Origin: Actinomadura terrae
GTDB taxonomy: Bacteria > Actinomycetota > Actinomycetes > Streptosporangiales > Streptosporangiaceae
Length of the DNA: 64,000 bases
Direction of reading: 5' to 3'
NCBI RefSeq assembly: GCF_022751215.1
Contig: NZ_JAICDG010000001.1
Span: forward strand, 124,001-188,000
Shown here piece by piece: positions 15,135 through 23,454 of the stretch. The position numbers were made by a program, and so were the translations under genes. Position 1 is the first letter of the stretch, and every line of letters begins with the position of its first letter. The notes under the pieces are model-generated. The model had not been told where the DNA came from, did not search any database, and saw only the letters and a program-made list of their open reading frames with translations.

Positions 15135-15866
15135 ATGAACGACTTGTTGCGGCGTGCCCTTGCCGACGCCCACCTGACCGAGGCCGACGTTGCCGGGCGT
15201 GTGGGCGTTGACCCCAAGACCGTCCATCGGTGGGTGGCTGGACGCGTTCCCTACCGGCGGCACCGGGTGAGGGTCGCCGCCCTGCTCGGGTGCGACGAGG
15301 TGGACTTGTGGCCGCAGGTGCGGGCCGCTGCTGTTCAGATTGCGCCGCCCGTGGTGGAAGTCCTCGCGACCTACCCACATCGGTGGGCCGTGCCGCGTGA
15401 GGTGTGGCGACGGCTCTTCGAGGGGGCGCACGACGAGGTTGGGGTGCTTGCGTATGCAGGGCTCTTCCTCGCGGAGGACGCGGGGATCTTGCGAGCGTTC
15501 GCGGAGAGGGCTCGGGAGGGCGTTCGGGTGCGCATCCTGCTCGGGGATCCGGACGGGACGAGCGTCGCCGAACGCGGCACTGACGAGGGTGTGGGCGAGT
15601 CCATGGCGGCGAAGATCCGTAACGCCCTCGTCCACTACAGGGCCTTGTCACGCGTGGACGGCGTTGAGATCCGGCTCCACGACACCGTGCTCTACAACTC
15701 GATCTACCGGGCTGATGACGAGCTGCTGATCAACCCGCATGCGTACGGCATCGCCGCGTCCCATGCTCCCGTCTTGCACTTGAGGCGAGCGGAGGATGGC
15801 GACATGGCGAGCACGTATCTGGAGAGCTTTGAGCGTGTGTGGGCCGGTGCGTCGCCGGTCAGGTAG
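15135..15866 (+). CDS. XRE-family regulator with DUF5919 domain, copy 2
   Basis: 243 residues from ATG 15135 behind CGGAGG. The architecture and many blocks match the gene at 10373: DPKTVHRWVAGRVPYRRHR in the helix-turn-helix region, YPHRWAVPREVWRRLF, VRILLGDPDGTSVAERGTDEG and VLYNSIYRADDELLIN. The two genes differ in codon usage and clearly in sequence, so this is an old duplication or separate acquisition. Tandem GGGACGTCT sites lie in its promoter region. A strong hairpin terminator follows. Two related regulators in one element may antagonise each other, as in a phage-like switch, but this is inference. Confidence 0.88.
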   Translation: MNDLLRRALADAHLTEADVAGRVGVDPKTVHRWVAGRVPYRRHRVRVAALLGCDEVDLWPQVRAAAVQIAPPVVEVLATYPHRWAVPREVWRRLFEGAHDEVGVLAYAGLFLAEDAGILRAFAERAREGVRVRILLGDPDGTSVAERGTDEGVGESMAAKIRNALVHYRALSRVDGVEIRLHDTVLYNSIYRADDELLINPHAYGIAASHAPVLHLRRAEDGDMASTYLESFERVWAGASPVR

Positions 15867-15876
15867 CGGGTATGCG

Positions 15877-15919
15877 GAAGCCCCAGCCGCGAACCGAGGT
15901 GGTTCGCGGCTGGGGCTTC
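15877..15919. terminator. Bidirectional hairpin terminator
   Basis: A perfect 19-bp stem (GAAGCCCCAGCCGCGAACC at 15877-15895, complement at 15901-15919) with a GAGGT loop lies between the convergent stop codons of the XRE-DUF5919 and DUF2637 genes. It ends both transcripts. There is no clear T-run, as is common in high-GC actinomycetes. Confidence 0.85.
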
Positions 15920-15924
15920 GTGGT

Positions 15925-16491
15925 TCACGCGGAGGTCGGTTGCTCCGCGTTGGTGATGATCTCCTTGACCTTGCGCCGGTCGATGCCGTGTTTCTCGGCG
16001 AGGTAGCGCTGAGAGGCTGGGCGGCCTGGTCCGTTCAGGCTTGCCAGGTACTCGGCCAAGACTGCGTCCTCTGGCGTCTGGTCCACTTCGGTACGAGGTG
16101 GCGCGACGGTGGTTGCGGCCCTGGTGAGGGTCATCAGGAGTTCGAAGGAACCGACCAGGGCGAGCGCGGGCCATGCGCTCACGATGGCGCCTATGGGGCC
16201 GTGTGCGGCGCCGTGCGCCACGTTGGCGCCTACCGTCGCCACGATGCCCACGGCAAGGCTCCACTTGGCCAAAGATGGTGCCGCTTGCTTTCGGCGACTC
16301 GCGTCCAGGATCACCATGGACGCGGCCCAGATCAGTCCGTCCACGGTGAAGGGGACGAGGCGGGCGGTCGGGCCGGTCTCTCCGTGCGAGCGGACGAGGT
16401 CGTACGCGTGGCGGTAGGAGATGACGGCCGCCACGGCGGCGACGGCCATGACGGCGAGTGCGGTTGTGAGGCGGATGAGTCGATCAGCCAT
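15925..16491 (-). CDS. DUF2637 membrane protein of the mobile element
   Basis: 188 residues from ATG 16491. Four hydrophobic segments occupy about residues 1-125 (LTTALAVMAVAAVAAVISY, then VDGLIWAASMVIL, VGIVATVGANVAHG and WPALALVGSFELLM). A cytoplasmic tail ends in a helix-turn-helix-like stretch (RYLAEKHGIDRRKVKEIITN). DUF2637 proteins are frequent in actinomycete plasmids and AICEs, where they are sometimes called SpdB-like or excisionase-linked; the role is unproven. The ribosome-site region falls inside a perfect hairpin at 16500-16520. Confidence 0.85.
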   Translation of the reverse strand: MADRLIRLTTALAVMAVAAVAAVISYRHAYDLVRSHGETGPTARLVPFTVDGLIWAASMVILDASRRKQAAPSLAKWSLAVGIVATVGANVAHGAAHGPIGAIVSAWPALALVGSFELLMTLTRAATTVAPPRTEVDQTPEDAVLAEYLASLNGPGRPASQRYLAEKHGIDRRKVKEIITNAEQPTSA

Positions 16492-16499
16492 GAAGGGAA

Positions 16500-16520
16500 C
16501 TCCCTCCTGCTTGGAGGGAG
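16500..16520 (-). promoter_or_regulatory. Hairpin over the DUF2637 ribosome-binding site
   Basis: CTCCCTCC (16500-16507) and GGAGGGAG (16513-16520) form a perfect 8-bp stem with a 5-nt loop. On the minus-strand transcript the arm nearest the start codon is the GGAGGGAG Shine-Dalgarno sequence of the DUF2637 gene, so the hairpin could restrict its translation. Structure and effect are inferred. Confidence 0.45.
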
Positions 16521-16526
16521 GGAGCC

Positions 16527-16548
16527 CGGGGAGCCATCCGGGGGGCCA
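16527..16548. repeat. Paired arm-type repeats at right end
   Basis: CGGGGAGCCA at 16527-16536 is followed 12 bp later by the one-mismatch copy CGGGGGGCCA at 16539-16548. The pair mirrors 5904-5925 in sequence, period and orientation, and lies 152 bp inside the right core. Confidence 0.6.
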
Positions 16549-16699
16549 ACGCCTGTCGATGGAGTCCGACGCGGCGCGACCGTCCCGGACGGTCCGGCAA
16601 GCTCCCTCCCTGCGTGTTCGCAGGTGAGCGGCGCCCCGATCGACTCGTCCGGACGACACCAGATGTGACCCGACTCCACCTTTCGGACCCGCTCCGTCG

Positions 16700-16714
16700 G
16701 GCTTTCTTACGGTC
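16700..16714. other. Candidate right attachment core (attR)
   Basis: GGCTTTCTTACGGTC is identical to 5836-5850. It lies only 24 bp before the GTG start of the SARP regulator, so integration replaced nearly the whole native upstream region of that gene. Excision would restore the sequence now at 5746-5835 in front of it. Confidence 0.65.
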
Positions 16715-16738
16715 CTGTTCTTGGAGGTGGGGGTTAGG

Positions 16739-19700
16739 GTGCGGCTCATGCGTTTCGGGGTGTTGGGGCCGCTGGCCGTGTGGGCCGATGACGGGGGGCT
16801 CGTCGCGGTGCCCGGGATCAAGGTGCGGGCGCTGCTGGCCGATCTGCTCGCGCATGAGGGGCGGCCCGTCCCGGCGGACCGGTTGATCGACGATCTGTGG
16901 GGGGACGCGCCGCCCGGCAATCCGGCGGGGGCGCTGTCGGCCAAGGTGTCGCAGCTGCGGCGGGTGCTGGAGGACGCGGAGCCCGGCGCGCGGGCGCTGG
17001 TGGTGTCGCGTCCGGTGGGGCACCTGCTGGACGTCGCCGAGGAGCGGGTGGACGCGCGGCGGTTCCAACGGCTCGTCGATGACGCGCGCGGTGTCGAGGA
17101 TGTGCGGGGCAAGGCTCGGTTGCTGGGTGAGGCGCTGGGGTTGTGGCGGGGGGACGCCTATGCCGATTTCGCCGACGAGCCGTTCGTGCGGGCGGTCGTC
17201 GCGCGGTTGGACGAGTTGCGGTGGACGGCCCTGGAGGAGCACGCCGAGGCGCGGCTCGCGCTCGGGGAGCATGGCGCGCTGGCCGGGGAGTTGGGGGACG
17301 CCGTCGCGGCCCGGCCGTTGCGGGAGCGGTTGCGGGCGGTGCACATGCGGGCGCTGTACCGGGCGGGACGGCAGAACGAGGCGCTGGAGAGTTACGAGCG
17401 GCTGCGCGTGCTGCTCGCCGAGGAGTTGGGGCTCGATCCGGGGGCCGGGATCGCGAACCTCCAGCAGGCGATCCTCACGCAGGACCCGTCGCTGGACGTG
17501 CCGGAGGGGCCGCGGTCGAACCTGCCCGTCCCGGCCGGGGAGCTGATCGGGCGGGACGCGGCGGTCGCCGAGGTCCGCGCGCGGCTCGGCACCGACCGGC
17601 TGGTCACGTTGACCGGGCCGGGCGGGGTCGGCAAGACGCGGCTGGCGGTGGAGACGGCGTCGGGGCTCGTGGACGCGTTCGCCGACGGGGTGTGGATGGC
17701 GGAGCTGGCCGGGTTCGACGGGTCCACGGTCGCGGAGGCGGTGACGGCGATCCTGGACGTGCGGGACCGGCCGGGCGCTCCGGCGGCGGCGCTGGACCGG
17801 CTCGCGGCGGCGCTCGGGGCGCGGCGGCTGCTGCTCGTCCTGGACAACTGCGAGCACGTCGTGGAGCAGGCGGCGGAGCTGGCCGGGCGGCTGCTGCGGC
17901 GGGTGCCGGGCGTGCGCATCCTCGCGACGAGCCGGGAGCCGCTCGGGCTGCCCGGCGAGGTCGTGTGGGCCGTCCCGCCGCTGGAGGTGCCGGGGGAGGA
18001 CGACGCGGCGGACGCGGCGGCGCGGGCGAGCGCGGTGCGGTTCTTCGCGGCGCGGGCGAGCGCGGCGTCGCGGGAGTTCCGGCTGGACGCGAGCACGGCC
18101 CCGGCGGTCGCGGTGCTGTGCCGGCGGCTCGACGGGATCCCGCTGGCGCTGGAGCTGGCCGCGACCCGGGTGCGGACGCTCGGCGTCGAGGGGCTCGTGA
18201 CGCGGCTGGACGACCGGTTCCGGCTGCTGGCGGGCGGCCACCGCGACGTCCCGGCGCGGCAGCGGACGCTCACCGCCATGATCGGCTGGAGCTGGGACCT
18301 GCTGACCGGGCTGGAGCGGGCCGTCCTGCGGCGGCTGCCGGTGCACGCGGACGGCTGCGCGGTCGAGTCCGCCGAGGCCGTGTGCGCGGGCGGGGACGTC
18401 GCGCCCGAGGACGTGCTGGACCTGCTCGCGAGGCTGGTCGACCGGTCGCTGGTGATCATGTCGGAGCGGCCGGGCGAGGGGCCCCGGTACCGGCTGCTGG
18501 AGTCCGTCGCCGCCTACGCCGCCGACCGGCTGCGGGAGGCGGGCGAGGAGGAGCGGGTCCGGGAGCGGCACGTCCGGTACCACCTCGGGCTCGCCGAGCG
18601 GGCGGAGGCGCTGCTGCGCGGCGGCGACCAGGCGCGGTGGCTGCGCGTGCTGGACGTCGAGACCGCGAACCTGCGCGTCGCGCTCGACACCGCCGTCGCG
18701 GGCGGCGACGCCGGGGCGGCGCTGCGGCTGGCGAGCGCGCTGTCCTGGTACTGGTTCCTGCGCGGGCGGCTGACCGAGGCGCTGCGGTCGCTGGACGCGG
18801 CGCTCGCGCTGGAGGGCGGGCCGCCCGTCGCGCGGGCGCGGGCGATGACGTGGCGGGCCGGGCTCGGCACGCTCGCGGGGCCCGGCAGCGGCTGGGCGGC
18901 GCGGCGCGACGCGGCGCTGAAGGCCGCCGACGCGACCGGCGACGCCGCGCTCGGCGCGTGGGCGCGCTGGTTCCTCGCCTTCGCCGGGTTCGAGGTCGAC
19001 GACGTCGCGGAGGCGGCCGGGGTGCTGGACGAGGCGCTCGCCGCGTTCCGGGCGTCCGGGGACCGGTGGGGCGAGGCGGCGGCGCTGCTGCTGCGGGCCA
19101 AGCAGGCGCACGCCCACGGCGACCCGGCCCGGCTGGAGCGCGACACCGAGCGCGCCGCCGCGATGTTCGGCGACCTCGGCGACCACTGGGGGCGGTCGCT
19201 CGCGCTGGAGTGGCTCGGCGCGACGGCGGAGCTGACCGGCGACTACGACCGCGCCGACCGGGTGCTCGGCGACGCGCAGCGGATGGCGGAGGAGCTGCAC
19301 CTGTGGCCGGACGTCGCCGTCCGGCTGGCGTGGCGCGGCTGGGTCGCGCACCTGCGCGGCGAGCAGGGCGACGCGCGGCGGCTGTTCGGGCGGGCGCTGC
19401 GGATCGGGCGGGAGCAGGGGCACGCGCAGGCGGTGACGTTCGCCGAGATCGGGCTCGGGCTGGCCGCGCGCCGCGACGGGCAGCTCGACGACGCCGAGGA
19501 GCGGCTGACCCGGCTGCTGGACGCCGTCCCCGAGGACGGTTTCCCGCCGCTGTACCTGCCGCTGATCCAGACCGGGCTCGGGCACGTCGCGCAGGCCCGG
19601 GGCGACGCGGCGACGGCGCTGGCGTTCCAGCGCGACGCCCTCGCCGTCGCGATCCGGCTGGAGGCGCCTCGCGACCTGGCGTTCGCGCTCGAAGGGCTGG

Positions 19701-19987
19701 CGGCGGCGCGCAGCCTCGCGGGCGGGCACGGGGAGGCGGCGGAGCTGCTCGGCAAGGCGGCGGAGGTCCGCGCGGCGTCGGGGCTGCGCCCAGGACCGGC
19801 CGAGCGCGCGGACATCGACCGCGTCACCGGGCAGGCCCGCGAGGCGCTGGGCGAGGCGCGGTTCGCCGCGTCCCGCGCCGAGGGCGCCGCCCAGGAGACG
19901 GACGCGTTCCTGCGCCGGGCCGAGAGGATCGCGGGACCGTCCCGGTTCGCGCGCGGCACCGCGCGGGACGGGCATCCGGCCGGATAA
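16739..19987 (+). CDS. AfsR/SARP-type large transcriptional regulator (BTAD, NB-ARC ATPase, TPR)
   Basis: 1082 residues. GTG 16739 is favoured by GGAGGTGGGGG at 16724-16734; ATG 16748 is the alternative. The N-terminal OmpR-like winged helix (about 1-95, RFGVLGPLAVWADDGGLV) and bacterial transcriptional activation domain (about 96-245, RERLRAVHMRALYRAGRQNE) form the SARP module. The NB-ARC-type ATPase has Walker A GPGGVGKT (293-300), Walker B LLLVLDNC (about 364-371) and the TSREPLGLPGE box. The C-terminal 500 residues are TPR-like. Such proteins activate secondary-metabolite or export genes in the cytoplasm. The four-gene ABC system starts 149 bp downstream and may be its target. Confidence 0.93.
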   Translation: MRLMRFGVLGPLAVWADDGGLVAVPGIKVRALLADLLAHEGRPVPADRLIDDLWGDAPPGNPAGALSAKVSQLRRVLEDAEPGARALVVSRPVGHLLDVAEERVDARRFQRLVDDARGVEDVRGKARLLGEALGLWRGDAYADFADEPFVRAVVARLDELRWTALEEHAEARLALGEHGALAGELGDAVAARPLRERLRAVHMRALYRAGRQNEALESYERLRVLLAEELGLDPGAGIANLQQAILTQDPSLDVPEGPRSNLPVPAGELIGRDAAVAEVRARLGTDRLVTLTGPGGVGKTRLAVETASGLVDAFADGVWMAELAGFDGSTVAEAVTAILDVRDRPGAPAAALDRLAAALGARRLLLVLDNCEHVVEQAAELAGRLLRRVPGVRILATSREPLGLPGEVVWAVPPLEVPGEDDAADAAARASAVRFFAARASAASREFRLDASTAPAVAVLCRRLDGIPLALELAATRVRTLGVEGLVTRLDDRFRLLAGGHRDVPARQRTLTAMIGWSWDLLTGLERAVLRRLPVHADGCAVESAEAVCAGGDVAPEDVLDLLARLVDRSLVIMSERPGEGPRYRLLESVAAYAADRLREAGEEERVRERHVRYHLGLAERAEALLRGGDQARWLRVLDVETANLRVALDTAVAGGDAGAALRLASALSWYWFLRGRLTEALRSLDAALALEGGPPVARARAMTWRAGLGTLAGPGSGWAARRDAALKAADATGDAALGAWARWFLAFAGFEVDDVAEAAGVLDEALAAFRASGDRWGEAAALLLRAKQAHAHGDPARLERDTERAAAMFGDLGDHWGRSLALEWLGATAELTGDYDRADRVLGDAQRMAEELHLWPDVAVRLAWRGWVAHLRGEQGDARRLFGRALRIGREQGHAQAVTFAEIGLGLAARRDGQLDDAEERLTRLLDAVPEDGFPPLYLPLIQTGLGHVAQARGDAATALAFQRDALAVAIRLEAPRDLAFALEGLAAARSLAGGHGEAAELLGKAAEVRAASGLRPGPAERADIDRVTGQAREALGEARFAASRAEGAAQETDAFLRRAERIAGPSRFARGTARDGHPAG

Positions 19988-20012
19988 TCGGGACCCGTTT
20001 CCGGGGCCGTAA

Positions 20013-20052
20013 TTCCGTGACCAACCCGAACAGTGAGGTGGTGGTCACGGAA
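20013..20052. promoter_or_regulatory. Inverted repeat upstream of the ABC operon
   Basis: TTCCGTGACCA (20013-20023) and TGGTCACGGAA (20042-20052) are perfect 11-bp arms around 18 bp. An A-rich stretch (20068-20091) follows on the plus strand, unusual here. With no T-run downstream it is more likely an operator for the ABC operon at 20137 than a terminator for the SARP gene. Confidence 0.45.
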
Positions 20053-20136
20053 ATGGTCCGAGGAAATGTTGCAAAAAGCAAAAGAAAAAGGCTCCGGTCT
20101 TGTCGGGCCCGCGCGGGTCATTGATCATCGGCGTCT

Positions 20137-23100
20137 ATGCGTCATCCGGGGCTGGTGATCAGGCGGATGGCCGGTGACCGGACCCTGGTCCTGGCCGCGT
20201 GCGCGACGGCGTTGTTCGCGACGACCGTCCTCGCCGCGCTGTTCGGCTACACGGGATCGGTGACGCGCGAGGGCCTGCGGCGCACGCTCGCCGACGCGAC
20301 CTTCGACACGGCCGGGACGCGGATCGCCGGGCACGTCCCGGGCGGCGGGCTCGCCGCGGCGCAGAAGCAGGTGGACGCGGCGCTGCGGCAGATCTACCGC
20401 GACGTCCCGCTGACGGTGTCGGTCGGGGTGCGCAGCGATTCCTACACGCTGCCCGGCCAGGAGCAGAGCGAGCATCCGGAGCTGACCGCGTTCGCGACCT
20501 ATTCCGGGATCGAAGGGCACGTGCGGCTGGCGAGCGGCCGCTGGCCGAACTCGAATTCGAGCTCCAACACGGGGCCGAATACCGAGGTGGAGGCCGTCCT
20601 GCCGGGCGCGGCGGCGCGCGCGATGCGGGTCGGGGTCGGGGACGCGCTGACGCTGCGCGGCCGCGTCGACACGGCGTCGGTGGCCCGGGTGAAGATCGTC
20701 GGGCTGTTCGAGGTCAACCGCGCGGACGACTACTTCTGGCAGGGCGACCGGCTGGTCACGACCGGGACCGAGCGGCTCGACTACACGACCTACGGGCCGT
20801 TCGTGGTGCCGCCGCCGGTGTTCGCGGCCCGCTTCACCGGCACCGGCGCGGACGCCCGCTGGACGGTCATGCCCGACCTGCGGGGCGTGGAGCCGGGGTC
20901 GCTCGGCGGCTTCGGCGACCGGGTGGAGGGCACCCGCGCCACCCTGGAGAAGGGCGGCGGCCAGTTCACGGCCGTGACGAGCCTGCCGACGCTGATCGAG
21001 CAGCTGCGCGGCGCCGTGAACGTGGCGCGCTCGACGATGCTGATCCCGGTGCTCCAGCTCGTCCTGCTCGCCGGGTACGCGTGGGTGCTGGTGGCGCGGC
21101 TGCTCGCCGAGCACCGGCGCGGCGAGGTCGCGCTGCTGCGCACGCGCGGCATCGGCATGCGCCAGCTCGCCTGGCTCGGCCTGACGGAGGGCCTGGTGAT
21201 CGTCCTGCCCGCCGCCGTGCTGGGACCGCTGCTGGCGGCGCCCCTGCTGCGGCTCGCGGGCAAGGCGCCGGCCGTCCGCGCGTCCGGGCTGGAGCTGGAC
21301 GCCGGGCCGCTCGCCCCGCTGTTCGGCGTGTCGGTCCTGGTGGCGCTGGCCTGCGCGGTCGCGCTGACGGTGCCGACGCTGCGCGGCGCGAACCGCACGT
21401 TCGTCGAGGTGCAGGCCGGGATCGGGCGGACGCCGCGGGGCCGGCTGCGCGGCTCGGGCATCGACCTCGCGCTGCTGCTGGTCGCCGCGCTGGCGGTCTG
21501 GCAGCTGTCCAAGTACGGGGCGGACGGCGCGGGCGGCGACGCCTCGGGCATCGACCCGGTCATCGTGTCCGGGCCCGCGCTGGCGCTGCTCGCGGGCGGC
21601 GTGCTGCTGCTGAAGCTCGTGCCGGTCGCCTCGCGGGCGGCCGAGCGCGCCACCGCCGGGGGCCGCGGCCTCGCGCCCGCGCTCGGGGCCCGGCAGGTCA
21701 GCCGCCGCCCGCTGCGCTACGCGGGCCCCGCGCTGCTGCTGGTCATGGCGATGGCGGTCGGGGTGCTGTCGGTGACGACGATCGCGACATGGCAGCGGTC
21801 GCAGACCGACCAGGCCGACTTCCAGACCGGCGCCGACCTGCGGCTGGAGCGGTCGGCGAAGCCGGGCGGCCCGTCCATCCTGGGCCAGGGCGGACGGTTC
21901 GCGTCGCTGCCCGGCGTCACGGCCTCGACGGCGGTGCTGCGCAAGGACGTCATCGTCGGCACGACCGCGTCGGTCCTGCTCGCCGCCGACACGAAGGCGC
22001 TGGGGCCGATCCTGCGCCTCCACCCCGACCTCCGGGAGGAGATGCGGCTCGGCGAGCTGGCGCGGACCCGTCCGGCGATGCCCGCGCTCACCGTCCCGGG
22101 ACGTCCCGCGCGGCTGCTGTTCGACCTGCGGCTCCGCAGGCTCCCCGGCAAGCCCCCGCCGCTGGTCGACCCCGACCCGATCGTCACGGAGGCCAGGGGG
22201 ACCTACGAGGTGGAGGCGACCCTTGAGGACGCGCACGGGCTGACACAGCGGATCACCATCCCCGGGCTGCGCCCCGACGGCCGTACCCGGACGGTCGCCG
22301 TGGACGCCGCCGAGCTGGCCGGTCCCGGCGGGGTGCTGACCTACCCGCTGTCGCTGCGCGGTCTGCACTACGCCTACGACCACAACGACCGTTCCGCGCC
22401 GCTCGAACTGCGCCTGGGCCTGCGCGGGGAGGGCACCGGGGACGCCACGGCGCCCCCGGGGGCCCGGTGGAACCTGCTGGACGAGTACTCGACCTTCGGG
22501 TGGCCGTCGACCGCGATGGGCCGCAACACGGGCGGGGACGCGGCGCTGACGTGGCGGATCGAGGCGAGCCCGGAGTCCCTCGCCACCAGCGAGATCCGGC
22601 ACGCCATGGTCGCCGTGGCCCCGGCGGCCGAGCGCGCCCCGGTCGAGAGCCGCGTGCAGCCCGCGGTGCCGGGCGTGATCACGACCGAGGCCGCGCGGCG
22701 CGCCCGCGTCGGCGTCGGCGGCACCGTCACGCTCGAGACCGCCGACGGAGGCCAGCCGATCAAGGTGATCGGGATCGTCCGGGCGCTGCCGGGCACGCGG
22801 CCGGACCGTCCCGGCGTCCTGGTGGACCTGCCGACGCTGACCGAGTCGCGGCTCGCCGCCGTGAGCGCCGCGCCGGGCAGCACCGACCCGGGCGAGTGGT
22901 GGGCGAGCGTGCGCGGCGACCGCACCGCGCCCGCCGCGCGAACGGTGACCGACCACCCCACCTGGGGCACGGTCGCCGGCGACCGCCCCGCGCTGCGCTC
23001 CCGGCTCCGGGACGCGCCGCTCGGCGCCGCGCTCCAGGGCGCGCTCGTGCTCGGCTTCGGCGCGGCGCTGGTCTTCGCCGTCATCGCGTTCGCGGTGAAC

Positions 23101-23454
23101 GCGGCGGTCTCGGTGCGGGAGCGGGCGCGCGAGTTCGCGGTGCTGCGGGTGCTCGGCGTCCATCCGCGGCAGATGACCGGGATGCTGGCCGTCGAGCAGG
23201 CGTTCCTGGTCGCGGTCGGGCTGGCCGGCGGGCTGGTGCTCGGGCTGGTCGTGGCGCGGCTGGTGATCCCGCACATCGTGCTCAGCGTGCAGGCGGCGCC
23301 GCCGTACCCGCCCGCCGAGTTGATCGTCCAGTGGCCCGTGGTGCTCGCGATGCTCGCCGGGGTCGCCGCCGTGTTCGGGCTCGTGCTGCCGCTGGTGATC
23401 CGGATGCTGCGGCGCCGCGATCCCGGCGCCGGGCTGCGCGCCGGGGAGGACTGA
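20137..23454 (+). CDS. FtsX/MacB-like ABC transporter permease, 1105 residues
   Basis: Starts at ATG 20137 with only a weak ribosome site. An N-terminal membrane helix (about 18-40) leads into a large extracytoplasmic domain, then a cluster of helices near residues 300-460 (LIPVLQLVLLAGYAWVLVARL with HRRGEVALLRTRGIGMRQL, the FtsX coupling motif). A second extracytoplasmic domain and a C-terminal helix cluster (about 965-1095, REFAVLRVLGVHPRQMTGML) follow. This is the double-FtsX layout of large actinomycete lipid or peptide exporters. It overlaps the next permease start by 1 bp (TGATG), so the two probably form a heterodimer. Confidence 0.9.
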   Translation: MRHPGLVIRRMAGDRTLVLAACATALFATTVLAALFGYTGSVTREGLRRTLADATFDTAGTRIAGHVPGGGLAAAQKQVDAALRQIYRDVPLTVSVGVRSDSYTLPGQEQSEHPELTAFATYSGIEGHVRLASGRWPNSNSSSNTGPNTEVEAVLPGAAARAMRVGVGDALTLRGRVDTASVARVKIVGLFEVNRADDYFWQGDRLVTTGTERLDYTTYGPFVVPPPVFAARFTGTGADARWTVMPDLRGVEPGSLGGFGDRVEGTRATLEKGGGQFTAVTSLPTLIEQLRGAVNVARSTMLIPVLQLVLLAGYAWVLVARLLAEHRRGEVALLRTRGIGMRQLAWLGLTEGLVIVLPAAVLGPLLAAPLLRLAGKAPAVRASGLELDAGPLAPLFGVSVLVALACAVALTVPTLRGANRTFVEVQAGIGRTPRGRLRGSGIDLALLLVAALAVWQLSKYGADGAGGDASGIDPVIVSGPALALLAGGVLLLKLVPVASRAAERATAGGRGLAPALGARQVSRRPLRYAGPALLLVMAMAVGVLSVTTIATWQRSQTDQADFQTGADLRLERSAKPGGPSILGQGGRFASLPGVTASTAVLRKDVIVGTTASVLLAADTKALGPILRLHPDLREEMRLGELARTRPAMPALTVPGRPARLLFDLRLRRLPGKPPPLVDPDPIVTEARGTYEVEATLEDAHGLTQRITIPGLRPDGRTRTVAVDAAELAGPGGVLTYPLSLRGLHYAYDHNDRSAPLELRLGLRGEGTGDATAPPGARWNLLDEYSTFGWPSTAMGRNTGGDAALTWRIEASPESLATSEIRHAMVAVAPAAERAPVESRVQPAVPGVITTEAARRARVGVGGTVTLETADGGQPIKVIGIVRALPGTRPDRPGVLVDLPTLTESRLAAVSAAPGSTDPGEWWASVRGDRTAPAARTVTDHPTWGTVAGDRPALRSRLRDAPLGAALQGALVLGFGAALVFAVIAFAVNAAVSVRERAREFAVLRVLGVHPRQMTGMLAVEQAFLVAVGLAGGLVLGLVVARLVIPHIVLSVQAAPPYPPAELIVQWPVVLAMLAGVAAVFGLVLPLVIRMLRRRDPGAGLRAGED

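Larger units (their letters stand above)
5836..16714. mobile_element. Integrated AICE-like mobile element, about 10.9 kb
   Basis: The segment is bounded by identical 15-bp cores (GGCTTTCTTACGGTC) at 5836-5850 and 16700-16714. It contains integrase, excisionase, FtsK/TraB-like translocase, spread-like membrane proteins, a GntR repressor, DUF2637 and two XRE-DUF5919 regulators, which is the gene set of actinomycete integrative and conjugative elements. Cargo is a Nudix gene, an ApeA-like HEPN gene and an HD gene. No RepSA, RepAM or prim-pol initiator was recognised, unlike typical replicating AICEs, so it may be an integrative or mobilizable variant. Boundaries rest on the repeats and on gene content. 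Confidence 0.8.

Noticed and set aside
16484..19975. A minus-strand 1163-codon open frame opposite the SARP gene
   Set aside because: Composition is Arg/Pro/Gln-rich shadow of the well-supported SARP gene; no domains.
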